Shown piece after piece: positions 22,110 to 22,604 of a stretch of 22,604 bases of DNA. Source of the DNA: Desulfobacteraceae bacterium (GTDB taxonomy: Bacteria > Desulfobacterota > Desulfobacteria > Desulfobacterales > SURF-15); the NCBI GenBank assembly GCA_003599475.1, contig QZKK01000128.1:1-22604 (forward strand), written 5' to 3'. The notes beneath the pieces are model-generated. The model made no database searches. It had not been told where the DNA came from and worked only from the letters and a program-made list of their open reading frames with translations. Each line of letters starts with the position of its first letter. The first letter of the stretch is position 1. Position numbers and translations under genes: made by a program.

Positions 22110-22562
22110 TTACATTTTTGTATCTGTTCTTTTAATCTTAAAATATCGCGATTCACCTATTCCTTTTGTGAACTTATATGGGTCGAACTCCTGAGGGCTG
22201 ACATACCAGCAGTGAGCAATTTTGCAGACAACACTGACTGCGGCACAAGCAACCGCCTGCATCTTTGATCCTGTCAAACCGAATTCCAGATTATACCCCC
22301 TGTCAATATACCAATGTCTATATTGTTTTATCAATAAATCAACTGTGCAACGTAAATCATTTGTGTGAACTTCATTTGTCCCAGAAGCTCTGAAATTCCA
22401 TGCTGCTATCTCGGCTGCAATAAATGCGATTTCACTTCGAGGTGTTCCTTTCGGGGGAACAATAATTTCAATTCTATCGTAATCTCTCATATCCAACAAT
22501 GTAAGTACCTGAATTTTGCACGGCAGATGACCTGAAAAACTAAAAAACCATCTGGGCACCAT
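22110..22562 (-). CDS. Unrecognised protein with CARF-like motif, linked to vsr
   Basis: A 150-residue open frame on the vsr strand, ending 15 bases before vsr. I do not recognise it with confidence. The ATG at 22562 follows directly on an in-frame TAA and has a poor ribosome-binding site. ATG at 22490 (MRDYDRIEIIVPPKGTPRSE) is an alternative. A Rossmann-like layout can be seen: a beta-strand DRIEIIVPP, a helix SEIAFIAAEIAAW, then LRCTVDLLIKQYRHWYIDRG and the segment YNLEFGLTGSKMQAVACAAV. The last resembles the ligand-binding TGGTK-type loop of CARF-fold sensors. It ends YKFTKGIGESRYFKIKRTD. Composition is AT-rich. It may belong to the restriction-modification or defence locus that supplied vsr. 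Confidence 0.55.
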   Translation of the reverse strand: MVPRWFFSFSGHLPCKIQVLTLLDMRDYDRIEIIVPPKGTPRSEIAFIAAEIAAWNFRASGTNEVHTNDLRCTVDLLIKQYRHWYIDRGYNLEFGLTGSKMQAVACAAVSVVCKIAHCWYVSPQEFDPYKFTKGIGESRYFKIKRTDTKM

Positions 22563-22604
22563 TTATGATAAGGGTTTATCAGGTTAAACAAAATCATAAA
22601 GGAG

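Overview
The window looks like a chromosomal segment of a Gram-negative anaerobe, most likely Desulfobacterota (Desulfobacterales or a neighbour). The evidence is a translation/SRP operon in the order usual for deltaproteobacteria (ffh-rpsP-khpA-rimM-trmD-SPOUT methylase-rplS-yraN-rsmI), an ADP-forming acyl-CoA synthetase, probable selenocysteine use, and several families of short-period intergenic repeats of a kind common in that group. The assignment is inference from gene content and style, not from a marker phylogeny.

Left part, minus strand (1-6129): the CoA-binding start of an acyl/acetyl-CoA synthetase runs off the left edge. Upstream of it is an operon of RNA and ribosome genes reading leftward from a good sigma70-type promoter at about 6165-6193: ffh, rpsP, khpA, rimM, trmD, a second SPOUT methyltransferase overlapping trmD, rplS, yraN and rsmI. 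The rsmI stop codon lies inside an inverted-repeat element. Middle (6130-9408): rlmN reads rightward from a promoter whose -35 box lies in a GTTCA-type repeat, and its 3' end is built from tandem repeats. Facing it is a minus-strand pair, an MnmA-like PP-loop thiolase and an Asp/Glu racemase.

Centre (9577-17469): one plus-strand cluster joins envelope sensing to export. It encodes a soluble Spy-like periplasmic protein, an ECF sigma factor, a 107-residue single-pass membrane protein (candidate anti-sigma), a membrane-anchored Spy-like protein, and a complete HAE1-type RND pump (adaptor, inner-membrane pump, outer-membrane lipoprotein channel) with ATGA overlaps. The layout recalls CnrYXH-CBA, but the Spy-like proteins have no His or Cys and the pump is not of the heavy-metal type, so envelope or lipophile stress is a likelier signal than metal.

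Right part (17571-22604): an acetamidase/formamidase-family gene is followed 9 bases later by the most interesting gene of the window, a 181-codon AhpD-like (peroxidase-related) protein interrupted by one in-frame TGA. The TGA falls exactly at the second position of the redox motif (C-x-x-U-x-x-x-H), and a SECIS-like hairpin with a GGU loop lies just downstream. I read it as a selenoprotein that standard gene calling splits in two. Next come a GreB-like factor with an altered coiled-coil tip, an orphan FlgC-like flagellar gene, a RraA-family gene, a long imperfect hairpin, and an AT-rich island with a Vsr endonuclease and an unrecognised protein carrying a CARF-like motif. No tRNA, rRNA, CRISPR array or insertion sequence was seen.
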